DNA of 64,000 nucleotides from Streptomyces apocyni (GTDB lineage: Bacteria > Actinomycetota > Actinomycetes > Streptomycetales > Streptomycetaceae). Position numbers and translations under genes: made by a program. This document shows, one piece after another, positions 17,825 through 27,315 of this stretch; position 1 is the stretch's first letter; every line of letters begins with the position of its first letter. Below the pieces are notes generated by a model, which ran no database searches, was not told where the DNA came from, and saw only the letters and a list, made by a program, of their open reading frames with translations. Location: positions 1 to 64,000 of the forward strand of contig NZ_WHOM01000039.1 in assembly GCF_009739465.1 (NCBI RefSeq), in the 5' to 3' direction.

Positions 17825-19537
17825 ATGGCCCGGCTGCGCCTGGGACCGCTGCTGAGGTACGTCGACCAGGGGGCCGCGACCGTCTGGGTCGAGGCGGGAC
17901 GGCCGTGCACCGCCACGGTGCGCTGTGCGGACGGGGCGGGCGGCGAGTCCCGTACGTTCCAGATCGGCGGCCACCACTACGCGCTGATCCCGGTCACCGG
18001 CCTGACCCCGGACACCGAGACCGCCTACGAGGTGCTGCTCGACGGCCGCCGCGTCTGGCCGCTGAACGACCCCGCGCTGGCCGACTTCCCCCCGTCCACG
18101 ATCCGCACCCCCGCCCACCCCACCACCCTCACCCCCACCACCCCGACCACCCCGACCACCCTCGCCTCCACCGACGAGCTGCGGATCTCCTTCGGATCGT
18201 GCCGCTGGGCGGTCTCCCCCACCGGCCGCTGGGACCCCATGGGCCCCGACGCGCTGGACACCCTGGCCGTACGCCTGTCCACCGAGCCGGACGCCGAACG
18301 GCCGGACCTCCTGGTGCTCCTCGGCGACCAGGTGTACGCGGACAAGGTGTCGCGGGTGACCCGCCGCAGACTCGCCGCCCGCCGCGACCTGCGGGAACCA
18401 CCGGGCGCTCAGGTCGCGGACTACGACGAGTACTGCGCGCTGTACGACGAGTCCTGGCGTGACCCCGAGGTGCGCTGGCTCCTCTCCACCGTGCCCAGTT
18501 GTCTCATCTTCGACGACCATGACGTGATCGACGACTGGCACACCAGCGCGGCCTGGCTGGCCGAGATGCGGACCACGCCCTGGTGGCACGAGCGGGTGGT
18601 GAGCGGCCTGATGTCGTACTGGGTGTACCAGCACCTGGGCAACCTCCCGCCGGACGAACTGGCCACCGACCCGCTGTACGCGGCCGTGCGCGCGACCCCG
18701 GACGGCACCGAGGCGCTGCGCGCCTTCGCCGCCGCGTCCGCGCACGCGCCCGAAAGCAGCCGCTGGAGCTACCGCCGCGACCTCGGACGGACGCGGCTGC
18801 TGATGGTCGACACCCGCGTCGGCCGCGTACTGGAGGAGTCCCGGCGCGCGATGCTGGACCCGGCCGAGGAGCGGTGGCTGCGCGAGCAGGCGCTGGACGG
18901 TGGCCCCGGCTCGTACGACCATCTGCTGATCGGCACCTCGCTGCCCTGGCTGCTGCCGCACCTGGTCCACGACGCCGAGGCATGGAGCGCCGCGCTGACG
19001 CGAGGCGAACGGGGCGGGCGCTGGGCGCGGTTCGCCGAGAATCTGCGCAGACGGGCCGATCTGGAGCACTGGCCCGCGTTCCCCGCGTCGTTCGACGCGC
19101 TCACCGGGCTGATCGCCGAGGCGGGCGGCGGCGCACGGCCACCGGCGTCGGTCTGCGTGCTGTCCGGTGACGTGCACCACGCCTACATCGCGGAGCCCGT
19201 CTGGCGCGACGGCACCGGGCCCGCCGCGCGCGTACTCCAGCTGACCTGTTCCCCGCTGCACAACTCCATCCCGGCCGTGATCCGGCTCGGCTTCCGCTTC
19301 GGCTGGAGCCGAGCGGGGCGGGCGCTGGGGCGGCGCTTCGCCCGGCATGGGCGCACCAAACCGGCCGCCGTCGACTGGCGCCGGACGGGCGGCCCGTGGT
19401 TCGGCAACCAGTTGATGACGCTCACCCTGCGCGGACGGGGCGCGACGTTGCGCCTGGAGCGGGCGTCGCGGTCGGTGCGGGGCGGGCGCGCGCGACTGCG
19501 GACGGTGGCAGAACTGGCCATCGCCAAGCGACGTTGA
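17825..19537 (+). CDS. PhoD-like metallophosphatase
   Basis: A 570-residue protein. Metal-binding motifs of the PhoD family are in order: ISFGSCRW (about 120), LVLLGDQVYAD (about 165), IFDDHDVIDDWH (about 228) and CVLSGDVHHAYIAEP (about 453). A fibronectin-like N-terminal domain (VTGLTPDTETAYEVLLDG) precedes them. No signal peptide or Tat motif is seen, so unlike classical PhoD alkaline phosphatase it seems to be cytosolic. The start at 17825 follows GGAGGGAGGT. It is probably a phosphodiesterase of unknown substrate. The region 18109-18170 encodes a Thr/Pro run from an ACC-rich repeat. Confidence 0.86.
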   Translation: MARLRLGPLLRYVDQGAATVWVEAGRPCTATVRCADGAGGESRTFQIGGHHYALIPVTGLTPDTETAYEVLLDGRRVWPLNDPALADFPPSTIRTPAHPTTLTPTTPTTPTTLASTDELRISFGSCRWAVSPTGRWDPMGPDALDTLAVRLSTEPDAERPDLLVLLGDQVYADKVSRVTRRRLAARRDLREPPGAQVADYDEYCALYDESWRDPEVRWLLSTVPSCLIFDDHDVIDDWHTSAAWLAEMRTTPWWHERVVSGLMSYWVYQHLGNLPPDELATDPLYAAVRATPDGTEALRAFAAASAHAPESSRWSYRRDLGRTRLLMVDTRVGRVLEESRRAMLDPAEERWLREQALDGGPGSYDHLLIGTSLPWLLPHLVHDAEAWSAALTRGERGGRWARFAENLRRRADLEHWPAFPASFDALTGLIAEAGGGARPPASVCVLSGDVHHAYIAEPVWRDGTGPAARVLQLTCSPLHNSIPAVIRLGFRFGWSRAGRALGRRFARHGRTKPAAVDWRRTGGPWFGNQLMTLTLRGRGATLRLERASRSVRGGRARLRTVAELAIAKRR

Positions 19538-19601
19538 GGGCTCCCCCCTCACCCCTTGACAGGTTCCTGCCCAAACGGAATGTTGAACTTGCAAGTAATG
19601 C

Positions 19602-19616
19602 TTAGGGCTGCCTAAC
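19602..19616. promoter_or_regulatory. Possible DtxR/DmdR-type iron box
   Basis: TTAGGGCTGCCTAAC resembles part of the 19-base consensus TTAGGTTAGGCTAACCTAA (arms TTAGG and CCTAA), with a poor centre. It lies 180 bases upstream of the DoxX gene, just after a TTGAAC that could be a -35. The rest of 19538-19798 contains a CGCACC/CGCACT repeat (19637-19684) and no gene. Confidence 0.35.
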
Positions 19617-19798
19617 GTGTAGCCCCGATCGGTTTCCCCGCACTCGCACCCGCACTCGCACACCGGCACCCGCACCCGCACCCCCGAAGCCGAGGGAATC
19701 CGTGGCTTGTTCGTGCGCCTCGACCGAGCGTCAATGACGACTGCTTAGCCTGCGGACCGCTGGCCGGTTCCCGTCCCCACCACCGAAGGAGTCCCACC

Positions 19799-20281
19799 AT
19801 GATCGAACGCCTCAACAGCACCCAGCCGTACGCCATAGGCCTCTTCCGGATCGTCGTCGGACTGCTCTTCGCCTGCCACGGCGCCGCCTCGCTCTTCGGT
19901 GTGCTCGGCGGCGCGATGGGCGGCGGCACCGTCGAGACCGGCAGCTGGCCCGGCTGGTACGCGGCAGTCATCCAACTCGTCGGCGGTGGCCTGGTGATGC
20001 TCGGCCTCGGCACCCGCGCCGCCGCGTTCATCTCCTCCGGCTCGATGGCGTACGCGTACTTCGACGTCCACCAGCCGACGGCGCTGTGGCCACTGCAGAA
20101 CGGCGGCGAGGCCTCGGCGATGTTCTGCTGGGCGTTCCTGCTGCTGGTCTTCACCGGGTCCGGGGCGCTCGGCCTGGACCGGCTGTTCTCGCGCGCTGGC
20201 GCGACGTCCGGGAGCGCGTCGGGTGTCACGGGCGGAACCTCGGATGCCGGGTCCCCGGAGGCGGTACGCGCGTCCCGCTGA
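19799..20281 (+). CDS. DoxX family membrane protein
   Basis: A 160-residue membrane protein with four hydrophobic segments (GLFRIVVGLLFACHGAASLFG; YAAVIQLVGGGLVMLGLG; AAFISSGSMAYAYFDVH; MFCWAFLLLVFTGSGALG). RIVVGLLFACHG and the late TGSGALGLDRL motif are typical of DoxX/YphA. Family members have been linked to thiol/redox protection of membranes in mycobacteria. The ATG follows GAAGGAG at a good distance. The tail (SGSASGVTGG...) is disordered. A strong hairpin after the stop suggests a single-gene transcript. Confidence 0.87.
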   Translation: MIERLNSTQPYAIGLFRIVVGLLFACHGAASLFGVLGGAMGGGTVETGSWPGWYAAVIQLVGGGLVMLGLGTRAAAFISSGSMAYAYFDVHQPTALWPLQNGGEASAMFCWAFLLLVFTGSGALGLDRLFSRAGATSGSASGVTGGTSDAGSPEAVRASR

Positions 20282-20299
20282 CGCAGGACCCCCAACGCG

Positions 20300-20333
20300 T
20301 CGTCCCGTGCCACCCGTTCGCGGCACGGGACGA
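20300..20333 (+). terminator. Hairpin terminator after the doxX-like gene
   Basis: A perfect 12-base stem (TCGTCCCGTGCC / GGCACGGGACGA) with a 10-base loop lies 18 bases after the DoxX stop. There is no T-run, as is usual in Streptomyces. Confidence 0.7.
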
Positions 20334-20412
20334 CTCAGGCCACCATCTGCTCCCCTCCCCCTCCCCCCTCCCGTGCAGGGATATTCCCGGCGCCTCCCTC
20401 CCCAGAGCGCGC

Positions 20413-20470
20413 CGTCAGGAAAACGCCAGAGCAGGCGGTCAGGTAAACATCCGGTGGCAGTCACCTGACC
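20413..20470 (+). promoter_or_regulatory. Repeated GTCAGGnAAAC elements upstream of the DedA gene
   Basis: GTCAGGAAAACGCC (20413-20426) and GTCAGGTAAACATCC (20438-20452) are direct repeats. GGTCAGGT (20437-20444) is also inverted as ACCTGACC (20463-20470). This is the only ordered structure in the 20334-20584 spacer and could be an operator for the gene starting at 20585. Confidence 0.4.
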
Positions 20471-20584
20471 CCCATGAACCACAGCCGCACCTGTGGGCGT
20501 ACGCTGCATGGCTGACCACCAGGCCGCCCCGGACGCTCCCTGCGACTAGAGGCGTTGCACTAAAGACAATCGGGGAGTCAACGG

Positions 20585-21208
20585 GTGCTCGAGAGTTTGG
20601 GGACGCTGACCGGCAGCCCATGGATCTACGCCATCGTGGCGGTTTCCATCCTCTTCGACGTGTTTCTGCCGGTGCTGCCGAGCGGCTTCCTGGTGATCAC
20701 CGCGGCCACCGCGGCGGCCGCCGGTACCGGCGCCGCGGGGCGGGTGTCCGCCCAGGAGGTCCCCGACATCCTCGCGCTCGGCCTGTGCGCCGCGACCGCG
20801 TCCGTACTGGGCGACCTCGTCGCGTACCGGCTCGCCCGGCGCGGCGGCGACCGCTTTGACCGTGTCATCGCCCGCTCCCGCCGCCTCAACGCCGCGCAGG
20901 AACGACTCGGCGCGGCCCTCGCACGCGGTGGCGGCTTCCTCGTCATCATCGCGCGCTTCGCCCCGGCGGGCCGTTCGGTGGTCTCGCTGGGCTCGGGAGC
21001 GGCACACCGCACGGTGCGGGAGTTCCTCCCATGGTCCGTCCTGGCGGGCGTGATCTGGGCGGGGTACAGCGTCGGGATGGGGTACCTCGGCGGCCAGTGG
21101 CTCGGCGCGACCTGGCTGGCCACGGGCGTCTCACTGCTCGCACTGGTCGCGGCGGGCTCGGGGGCGGCGTACCTGATGCGACGGCGCCCGGTTACGGCGG
21201 CCGACTAG
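20585..21208 (+). CDS. DedA family membrane protein
   Basis: A 207-residue integral membrane protein. It has the DedA layout: an N-terminal amphipathic segment, PWIYAIVAVSILFDVFLPVLPSG, the re-entrant region ILALGLCAATASVLGDLVAYRLARRGGDRF, the conserved RFAPAGRSVVSLGSGAAH, then two C-terminal helices. DedA proteins are proton-dependent lipid-carrier flippases (undecaprenyl phosphate or phosphatidylethanolamine). The start is GTG with GGGGAG 9 bases upstream. Confidence 0.87.
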   Translation: MLESLGTLTGSPWIYAIVAVSILFDVFLPVLPSGFLVITAATAAAAGTGAAGRVSAQEVPDILALGLCAATASVLGDLVAYRLARRGGDRFDRVIARSRRLNAAQERLGAALARGGGFLVIIARFAPAGRSVVSLGSGAAHRTVREFLPWSVLAGVIWAGYSVGMGYLGGQWLGATWLATGVSLLALVAAGSGAAYLMRRRPVTAAD

Positions 21209-21237
21209 GGCTTGTCTGGCCTGTTCGGCGCGTTCGG

Positions 21238-21468
21238 TCAGCGCTTGGCCGTGGTGGTGCCGCCCCTGACCTCCAGGTCCTGCAGCAGCTCGCGGGTCGC
21301 GTCGGCGACGGCGTCGACCGCACGGTCAAAGACCTCGCGGTTGTGGGCCGCGGGCGCGCGGAACCCGGACACCTTCCGTACGTACTGCAACGCGGCGGCG
21401 CGGATCTCGTCCTCGGTGGCCTCCTCGGGGAGCGCGGGCGGGCGGAGGGTCTTGATACTGCGGCACAT
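21238..21468 (-). CDS. DUF2277 family protein
   Basis: A 76-residue protein starting MCRSIKTLRPP, the invariant opening of DUF2277, followed by EIRAAALQYVRKVSGFR and DRAVDAVADATRELLQDL. It is all-helical with no membrane segment. The function is unknown; the conserved Cys2 and the KTLRPP loop suggest a small binding protein. It starts 31 bases after the stop of the PadR gene on the same strand and may be co-transcribed with it. Confidence 0.88.
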   Translation of the reverse strand: MCRSIKTLRPPALPEEATEDEIRAAALQYVRKVSGFRAPAAHNREVFDRAVDAVADATRELLQDLEVRGGTTTAKR

Positions 21469-21476
21469 ACCTCCAG

Positions 21477-21498
21477 TGTGCCGCCTGTGTGCCGCCTG
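21477..21498. repeat. 11-bp tandem repeat just after the PadR stop
   Basis: TGTGCCGCCTG is present twice, directly adjoining the stop codon of the PadR gene (21500-21502, minus strand). Confidence 0.55.
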
Positions 21499-21499
21499 C

Positions 21500-22066
21500 C
21501 TAGCCGGCGGCGCCCTGTTCCGGCATCTGCTCTGGCATCTGCTCGACCGCCGCGAGTGCCTCCATCAGCCAGGCGACCCAGAAGGTCTCCAGCTGGATGC
21601 CCCCGCGCAGCACCAGATGCCGCAACCGGTCCTCGACCTCGTCCGGCACCGCCGGGAAGTGCCGCTCCTCGATGCCGGTGTACTTCTCCAACTGCGCCCG
21701 GTGCAGATCCAGATGACGGCGCAACTCAGCCTCAAGCCCCTGCGGCCCCACCACACCCGCCGCGCGCATCCGCAGCAGCAGCGGGTCACGGATCTGCTTG
21801 GGCTCCTCGGTCCTGGCCACCCACGCGGTCAGTTCCTCGCGCCCGGCGGGCAGCACCTCGTACTCCTTCTTCTGCCCCCGCGTCGGCTGCACCGGCGGCA
21901 GCGCGCGGATCAGCCCGGCGGCCTCCAGTTTCCCCAGCTCGCGGTAGATCTGCTGGTGCGTGGCCGACCAGAAGTAGCCGATCGACTTGTCGAAGCGGCG
22001 GGTCAGCTCCAGCCCCGACGAGGGCTTTTCCAGCAGGGCGGTGAGGATCGCATGCGGGAGGGACAT
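21500..22066 (-). CDS. PadR family transcriptional regulator
   Basis: A 188-residue regulator. The N-terminal winged helix is ILTALLEKPSSGLELTRRFD, then SATHQQIYRELGKLEAAGLI, the PadR HTH and wing with the conserved Tyr-Arg in IYREL. A C-terminal helical dimerisation domain of the Vir_act_alpha_C type follows (ELTAWVARTEEPKQIRDPLLLRMRAAG, with LRRHLDLHRAQLEKYTGIEERHF). The start at 22066 is chosen over 22075 by family alignment; its ribosome site is weak. Such regulators often repress a neighbouring efflux or detoxification gene. No obvious target is adjacent except the DUF2277 gene and possibly itself. Confidence 0.9.
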   Translation of the reverse strand: MSLPHAILTALLEKPSSGLELTRRFDKSIGYFWSATHQQIYRELGKLEAAGLIRALPPVQPTRGQKKEYEVLPAGREELTAWVARTEEPKQIRDPLLLRMRAAGVVGPQGLEAELRRHLDLHRAQLEKYTGIEERHFPAVPDEVEDRLRHLVLRGGIQLETFWVAWLMEALAAVEQMPEQMPEQGAAG

Positions 22067-22144
22067 GCCCCGCATCCTAAGCGCGAGCCGAGGCACCCCA
22101 GCCCGGGCCAAAGCCCAAAGCCGTCGGCTGAGCTCTCAAGCGGG

Positions 22145-22240
22145 GACGGGGGAGCAACATGAGAGTTCAGGACACCGCAGACCCCGTATTTGGGCCCGTC
22201 GGCTGTCCTAAACTCTCATGTTGCTGGCACTCCCCCGTCT
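22145..22240. repeat. Long inverted repeat upstream of the PadR gene
   Basis: The 22-base arms AGCAACATGAGAGTTCAGGACA (22153-22174) and its complement at 22204-22225 differ at one position and enclose 29 bases. Flanking GACGGGGG / CCCCCGTC extends the pairing with a 4-5 base bulge. It could be a terminator for the minus-strand reductase gene ending at 22369, an operator of the PadR gene, or a mobile palindrome. Otherwise 22067-22368 shows no gene. Confidence 0.7.
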
Positions 22241-22368
22241 GCGACCCCAGCCGACGAAAGTCAGCCCCCAGCGGGCCGCGGTCGGGAGCGAGACGGAACC
22301 ATGTTCCAGCAACCACCCACCGAGCCCAGCCACGCTAATCGCTTTTGGCTTCTCGTCGTTCGGCCGCG

Positions 22369-24462
<2,094 letters not shown>

Positions 24463-24495
24463 TCACCCTTGTTCTAAACCACGCGCTCCCCGTTA

Positions 24496-24509
24496 TGCAA
24501 CAAGTTGCA
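24496..24509. promoter_or_regulatory. Palindromic operator candidate upstream of fadH
   Basis: TGCAACAAGTTGCA is a perfect 14-base palindrome in an AT-richer patch (TTATGCAACAAGTTGCAAAA). It is 58-71 bases upstream of the reductase start, where a MarR- or TetR-type regulator could sit. Downstream, 24539-24567 is a GAGCATGAG microsatellite. Confidence 0.45.
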
Positions 24510-24584
24510 AAACATGTGACGACAATCGCTCTGCGCGCATGAGGAGCATGAGGAGCATGAGCATGAGGAGATGACCTGGTCCTG

Positions 24585-25085
24585 TCAGCCGGGGGCGACC
24601 CGGCCGCCGACGAACCCGAGGTCGACCGGCACGGCGGGCGGCCCGTCCCTACGCACCCCGGCGAGCAGCTCGGGCAGCTGCGGCGGCCACAACGGCTCGG
24701 CGTCGTCGGCCGTGAGCCCCTCCGGGGACCACCACCGCCAGCGCAGGATCTTGTCCTCCGCGTGCGCGGCGGCCACGTCTGCGGTCACGTCCCGGCGAGG
24801 GCCGTACGTGAGGAAGATGTGCTCACGCTGACGGACTGGCACCCCGGCCCGGGTGAAGTCGTGCTCCCACAGGCACAGCAGAGCCCCGTCGAGCGCGAGG
24901 TCGGTGCACCCGGTCTCCTCCCGCAACTCCCGCGCGGCTGCCCGCAGCGGCGTCTCCCCCGGGTCCATGCCACCGCCCGGCATCGCCCAGTGGACGCCGA
25001 CCTCCTCGTTGTCGTACCGGAACATGAAGACGGACCCGGCGGGGTCCAGTACCGCAACTCTGGCTGCCTGCCTGGGAATACGCAT
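24585..25085 (-). CDS. Nudix hydrolase
   Basis: A 166-residue Nudix protein. The box GX5EX7REUXEEXGU reads GGMDPGETPLRAAARELREETGC (in part), with all metal-binding Glu residues present. The preceding VGVHWAMPGGG is the usual lead-in strand. Nudix enzymes cleave nucleoside diphosphates linked to another group; the substrate here is unknown. The start at 25085 (MRIPRQAARVAVLD) is chosen because it begins the first strand of the fold; an ATG at 25115 would add ten residues. Confidence 0.88.
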   Translation of the reverse strand: MRIPRQAARVAVLDPAGSVFMFRYDNEEVGVHWAMPGGGMDPGETPLRAAARELREETGCTDLALDGALLCLWEHDFTRAGVPVRQREHIFLTYGPRRDVTADVAAAHAEDKILRWRWWSPEGLTADDAEPLWPPQLPELLAGVRRDGPPAVPVDLGFVGGRVAPG

Positions 25086-25105
25086 GGGGCTAGCCTGCCA
25101 GGCCG

Positions 25106-25261
25106 GTGACATCATCCGACTTCGGGGCAGGCGGAACAGGTCAGACGGGCCCGGAGGCCGTCGCGTGGTTCAAGTCCTCGGCGCGCGTCGGCTGCCGGAT
25201 GCGAGCGCGCGTCGGCCGCCCGCGCCTCGGTGCTGACGGATCAGTGCCGAGAGATCGGCCC
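25106..25261 (+). pseudogene. Possible DUF397 gene remnant
   Basis: A 51-codon reading from a GTG has the start of a DUF397 protein (TSSDFGAGGTGQTGPEAVAW then FKSS). After WFKSS the sequence becomes Arg-rich without the CVEVA, VRDSK or F/W-L segments of the family, and it stops at TAG. No XRE regulator is beside it. It looks like a decayed copy, but the match is short and could be chance. Confidence 0.3.
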
Positions 25262-25281
25262 TAGCGGAGGGTTGGGGGTTC

Positions 25282-25653
25282 CTACGTTTCGTCGTCCCAT
25301 TCCTGCATCAGGGTCTGGTCGATGATCTTGCCGTCCCGCAGCGACATCATCGAGCTGGCGAGCACCTTGGTGCCGTCGGGGTACTCGCAGGCCTCCGTGT
25401 AGGCCACGTGGTCGCCCTGGACTACGCACTGTTCCAGTTTGTGGGTCATGTCGCGGCTGAAGACGTCGTTGAGCATCTCGCTGATCTGCTCGCGCCCGTG
25501 CATGACCATCGGGTGGCTGGGCTGGGTGTTGCGGTCGATGACGCGGAGCTCCGCGTCATCGGCGTACAGCGAAAGGAGTGTCTGCGCGTCCTGGGACTCA
25601 ATGCCCCGGCGCAGGGTGTCGGTGTCGAAGCCTGGGCCTGTCGCGGTGCCCAT
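25282..25653 (-). CDS. SnoaL/NTF2-like family protein
   Basis: A 123-residue protein of the NTF2-like cone fold: GIESQDAQTLLSLYADDAELRVIDR, HGREQISEMLNDVFSRDMTHKLEQ, GDHVAYTEACEYPDGTKVLASSMMSLRDGKIIDQ. These are stand-alone domains that act as isomerases, cyclases or small-ligand binders, or have no activity. Catalytic residues cannot be assigned. The start at 25653 has a clear AGGAGG 8 bases upstream. It is on the same strand as the DEAD-box gene but 86 bases beyond it, so it probably has its own promoter. Confidence 0.85.
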   Translation of the reverse strand: MGTATGPGFDTDTLRRGIESQDAQTLLSLYADDAELRVIDRNTQPSHPMVMHGREQISEMLNDVFSRDMTHKLEQCVVQGDHVAYTEACEYPDGTKVLASSMMSLRDGKIIDQTLMQEWDDET

Positions 25654-25739
25654 GATGGACCTCCTAAGGGACCTGAGCCGTCTTCTCCCTTCGAGCGTCC
25701 TCCGGCTCTGTGGCCGCCGCAAACGCGCGGCGGCGGCCC

Positions 25740-27104
25740 TCAGCGGCCGCGGCGTACCAGGGCCGCCTTGCGGGCGTCGGCCAGCTTGCGGGCCTCGTTG
25801 GCCTTCCGGGACTTGCCGCCGGTGCCGCCAGTGCCGCGGGAGGTGTCCTTGCTGGTGCCCAGGCCGCGGAAGGGGGTGTTCGTGTTCTTGGGCCGGGGGG
25901 CGGCGGGGCCGCCGTCGAGCGGCGTGCCGGAGGGCTTCTTGGCGCCGGTGATCCGGCTCAGCTGCGCCTCGCCGGAGCGCACCTTCGTGGTGGTCGGCTC
26001 GATGCCGGCCGCAGCCATCAGCTGGCTCATCTCGCGGCGCTGGCCCGACAGCACCAAGGTGACGACGCTGCCGGACTCACCGGCCCGGGCGGTGCGGCCC
26101 GCGCGGTGCAGGTAGTCCTTGGGGTCGGTCGGCGGGTCTACGTTGACCACGAGATCGAGGTCGTCGACGTGCAGGCCACGGGCCGCGACATTGGTGGCCA
26201 CCAGGACGGTGATCTGGCCGTTCTTGAACTGCGCGAGGGTCCGCGTGCGCTGCGGCTGGGACTTGCCGCTGTGCAGGGCCGCGGCGTGCACTCCGCTGGC
26301 CCGCAGATGCCGGGTGAGCTGGTCGACGGCGTGCTTGGTGTCCAGGAACAGCAGGACGCGGCCATCGCGGGCGGCGATCTCCGTGGTGACGGCGTACCGG
26401 TCGGGGCCGTGGACGACCAGGATGTGGTGGTCCATGGTCGTGACCGCGCCCGCGGACGGGTCGACCGAGTGGACGACGGGGTCGTGGAGGTAGTGCTCGA
26501 CCAAGTGGTCGACGTCACGGTCCAAGGTGGCCGAGAACAGCATCCGCTGGCCGTCGGGAGGCACTTGGTCGAGCGCCTCGGTGACCTGCGGCAGGAAGCC
26601 CATGTCACACATCTGGTCGGCTTCGTCGAGGACGGTGATCCGCACCCGTCCCAGGCGGCAGGCCTTGCGCTCGATGAGGTCGTGCAGACGGCCGGGGGTG
26701 GCGACGACAACCTCGACTCCGTCGCGCAGCGCGGCGGCCTGGCGGCCGATCGATATGCCGCCGACGACTGTGGCCATCCGCAGCCGGAGCGCCTCGGCGT
26801 ACGGCGTGAGCGCCTCGGTGACCTGTTGGGCCAGCTCCCGGGTGGGCACCAGGATCAGCGCGAGGGGCTGCTTCGGTTCGGCGCGCCGCCCGGCGGCCGC
26901 CGTCCGCGCGAGCAGCGGCAGGCCGAAGGCGAGCGTCTTGCCCGATCCGGTGCGCCCGCGCCCCAGGACGTCGCGTCCCGCGAGGGCGTTGGGCAGCGTG
27001 GCCGCCTGGATCGGGAAGGGCTCGCGCACGCCGCGTTCGGTCAGCGTTCGCAGCACTGCGGCGGGCAGTTCGAGGTCGGCGAAGGAAGCGACGGGGTGGT
27101 TCAT
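25740..27104 (-). CDS. DEAD-box RNA helicase
   Basis: A 454-residue ATP-dependent RNA helicase. Motifs in order: Q motif (FPIQAATLP), motif I GRTGSGKT (usually AQTGSGKT), Ia PTRELAQQV, Ib TPGRLHDLI, II DEAD in VLDEADQMCDMGF, III SAT, V VATNVAARGLHVDDLDLVVN, VI HRAGRTARAGESG. A basic, disordered C-terminus (RGLGTSKDTSRG..RKANEARKLADARKAALVRRGR) is expected to help RNA binding, as in RhlE/CshA types. Likely roles are ribosome assembly, RNA decay and cold or stress adaptation. It is divergent from dnaE2. Confidence 0.93.
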   Translation of the reverse strand: MNHPVASFADLELPAAVLRTLTERGVREPFPIQAATLPNALAGRDVLGRGRTGSGKTLAFGLPLLARTAAAGRRAEPKQPLALILVPTRELAQQVTEALTPYAEALRLRMATVVGGISIGRQAAALRDGVEVVVATPGRLHDLIERKACRLGRVRITVLDEADQMCDMGFLPQVTEALDQVPPDGQRMLFSATLDRDVDHLVEHYLHDPVVHSVDPSAGAVTTMDHHILVVHGPDRYAVTTEIAARDGRVLLFLDTKHAVDQLTRHLRASGVHAAALHSGKSQPQRTRTLAQFKNGQITVLVATNVAARGLHVDDLDLVVNVDPPTDPKDYLHRAGRTARAGESGSVVTLVLSGQRREMSQLMAAAGIEPTTTKVRSGEAQLSRITGAKKPSGTPLDGGPAAPRPKNTNTPFRGLGTSKDTSRGTGGTGGKSRKANEARKLADARKAALVRRGR

Positions 27105-27315
27105 GACGAGCCTTCCGCAGGGGGATCAGCACACCGAGGAAGGCCCGGCCGGAATGAGCAGAGTAACGCGATTCGCCCTTCTTCACGATCCGCTCATGAT
27201 CCGTCATTCGAGATTCGCACTAATATTCGAACACTGCCTATGGTGGTGGTAGTGAGGCCATCGGGAGCACGGATACCGGAGGGGGACGGGTGAGCAGGGA
27301 GGACAGGAGGTGCGT
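27105..27315. other. Divergent promoter region of the helicase and dnaE2 genes
   Basis: This spacer has the most AT-rich patch nearby (27205-27240). TTCGAG and ATTCGAAC there resemble half-sites of the actinobacterial SOS box TCGAACnnnnGTTCGA, and TAATAT could be a -10. No full LexA box is present, so SOS control of dnaE2 is possible but not shown. Confidence 0.35.

Noticed and set aside
17072..19681. An 869-codon open reading on the minus strand across the HNH and PhoD genes
   Set aside because: It runs antisense to two well-supported genes, has no recognisable domain, and comes from the low frequency of stop codons in high-GC DNA.
19637..19684. A CRISPR-like or satellite array in the CGCACC/CGCACT stretch
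   Set aside because: The repeats are 6 bases long and directly adjacent with no unique spacers, so it is a microsatellite.
27205..27240. A full LexA/SOS box ahead of dnaE2
   Set aside because: Only half-sites (TTCGAG, ATTCGAAC) are present; the second half of TCGAACnnnnGTTCGA is missing.
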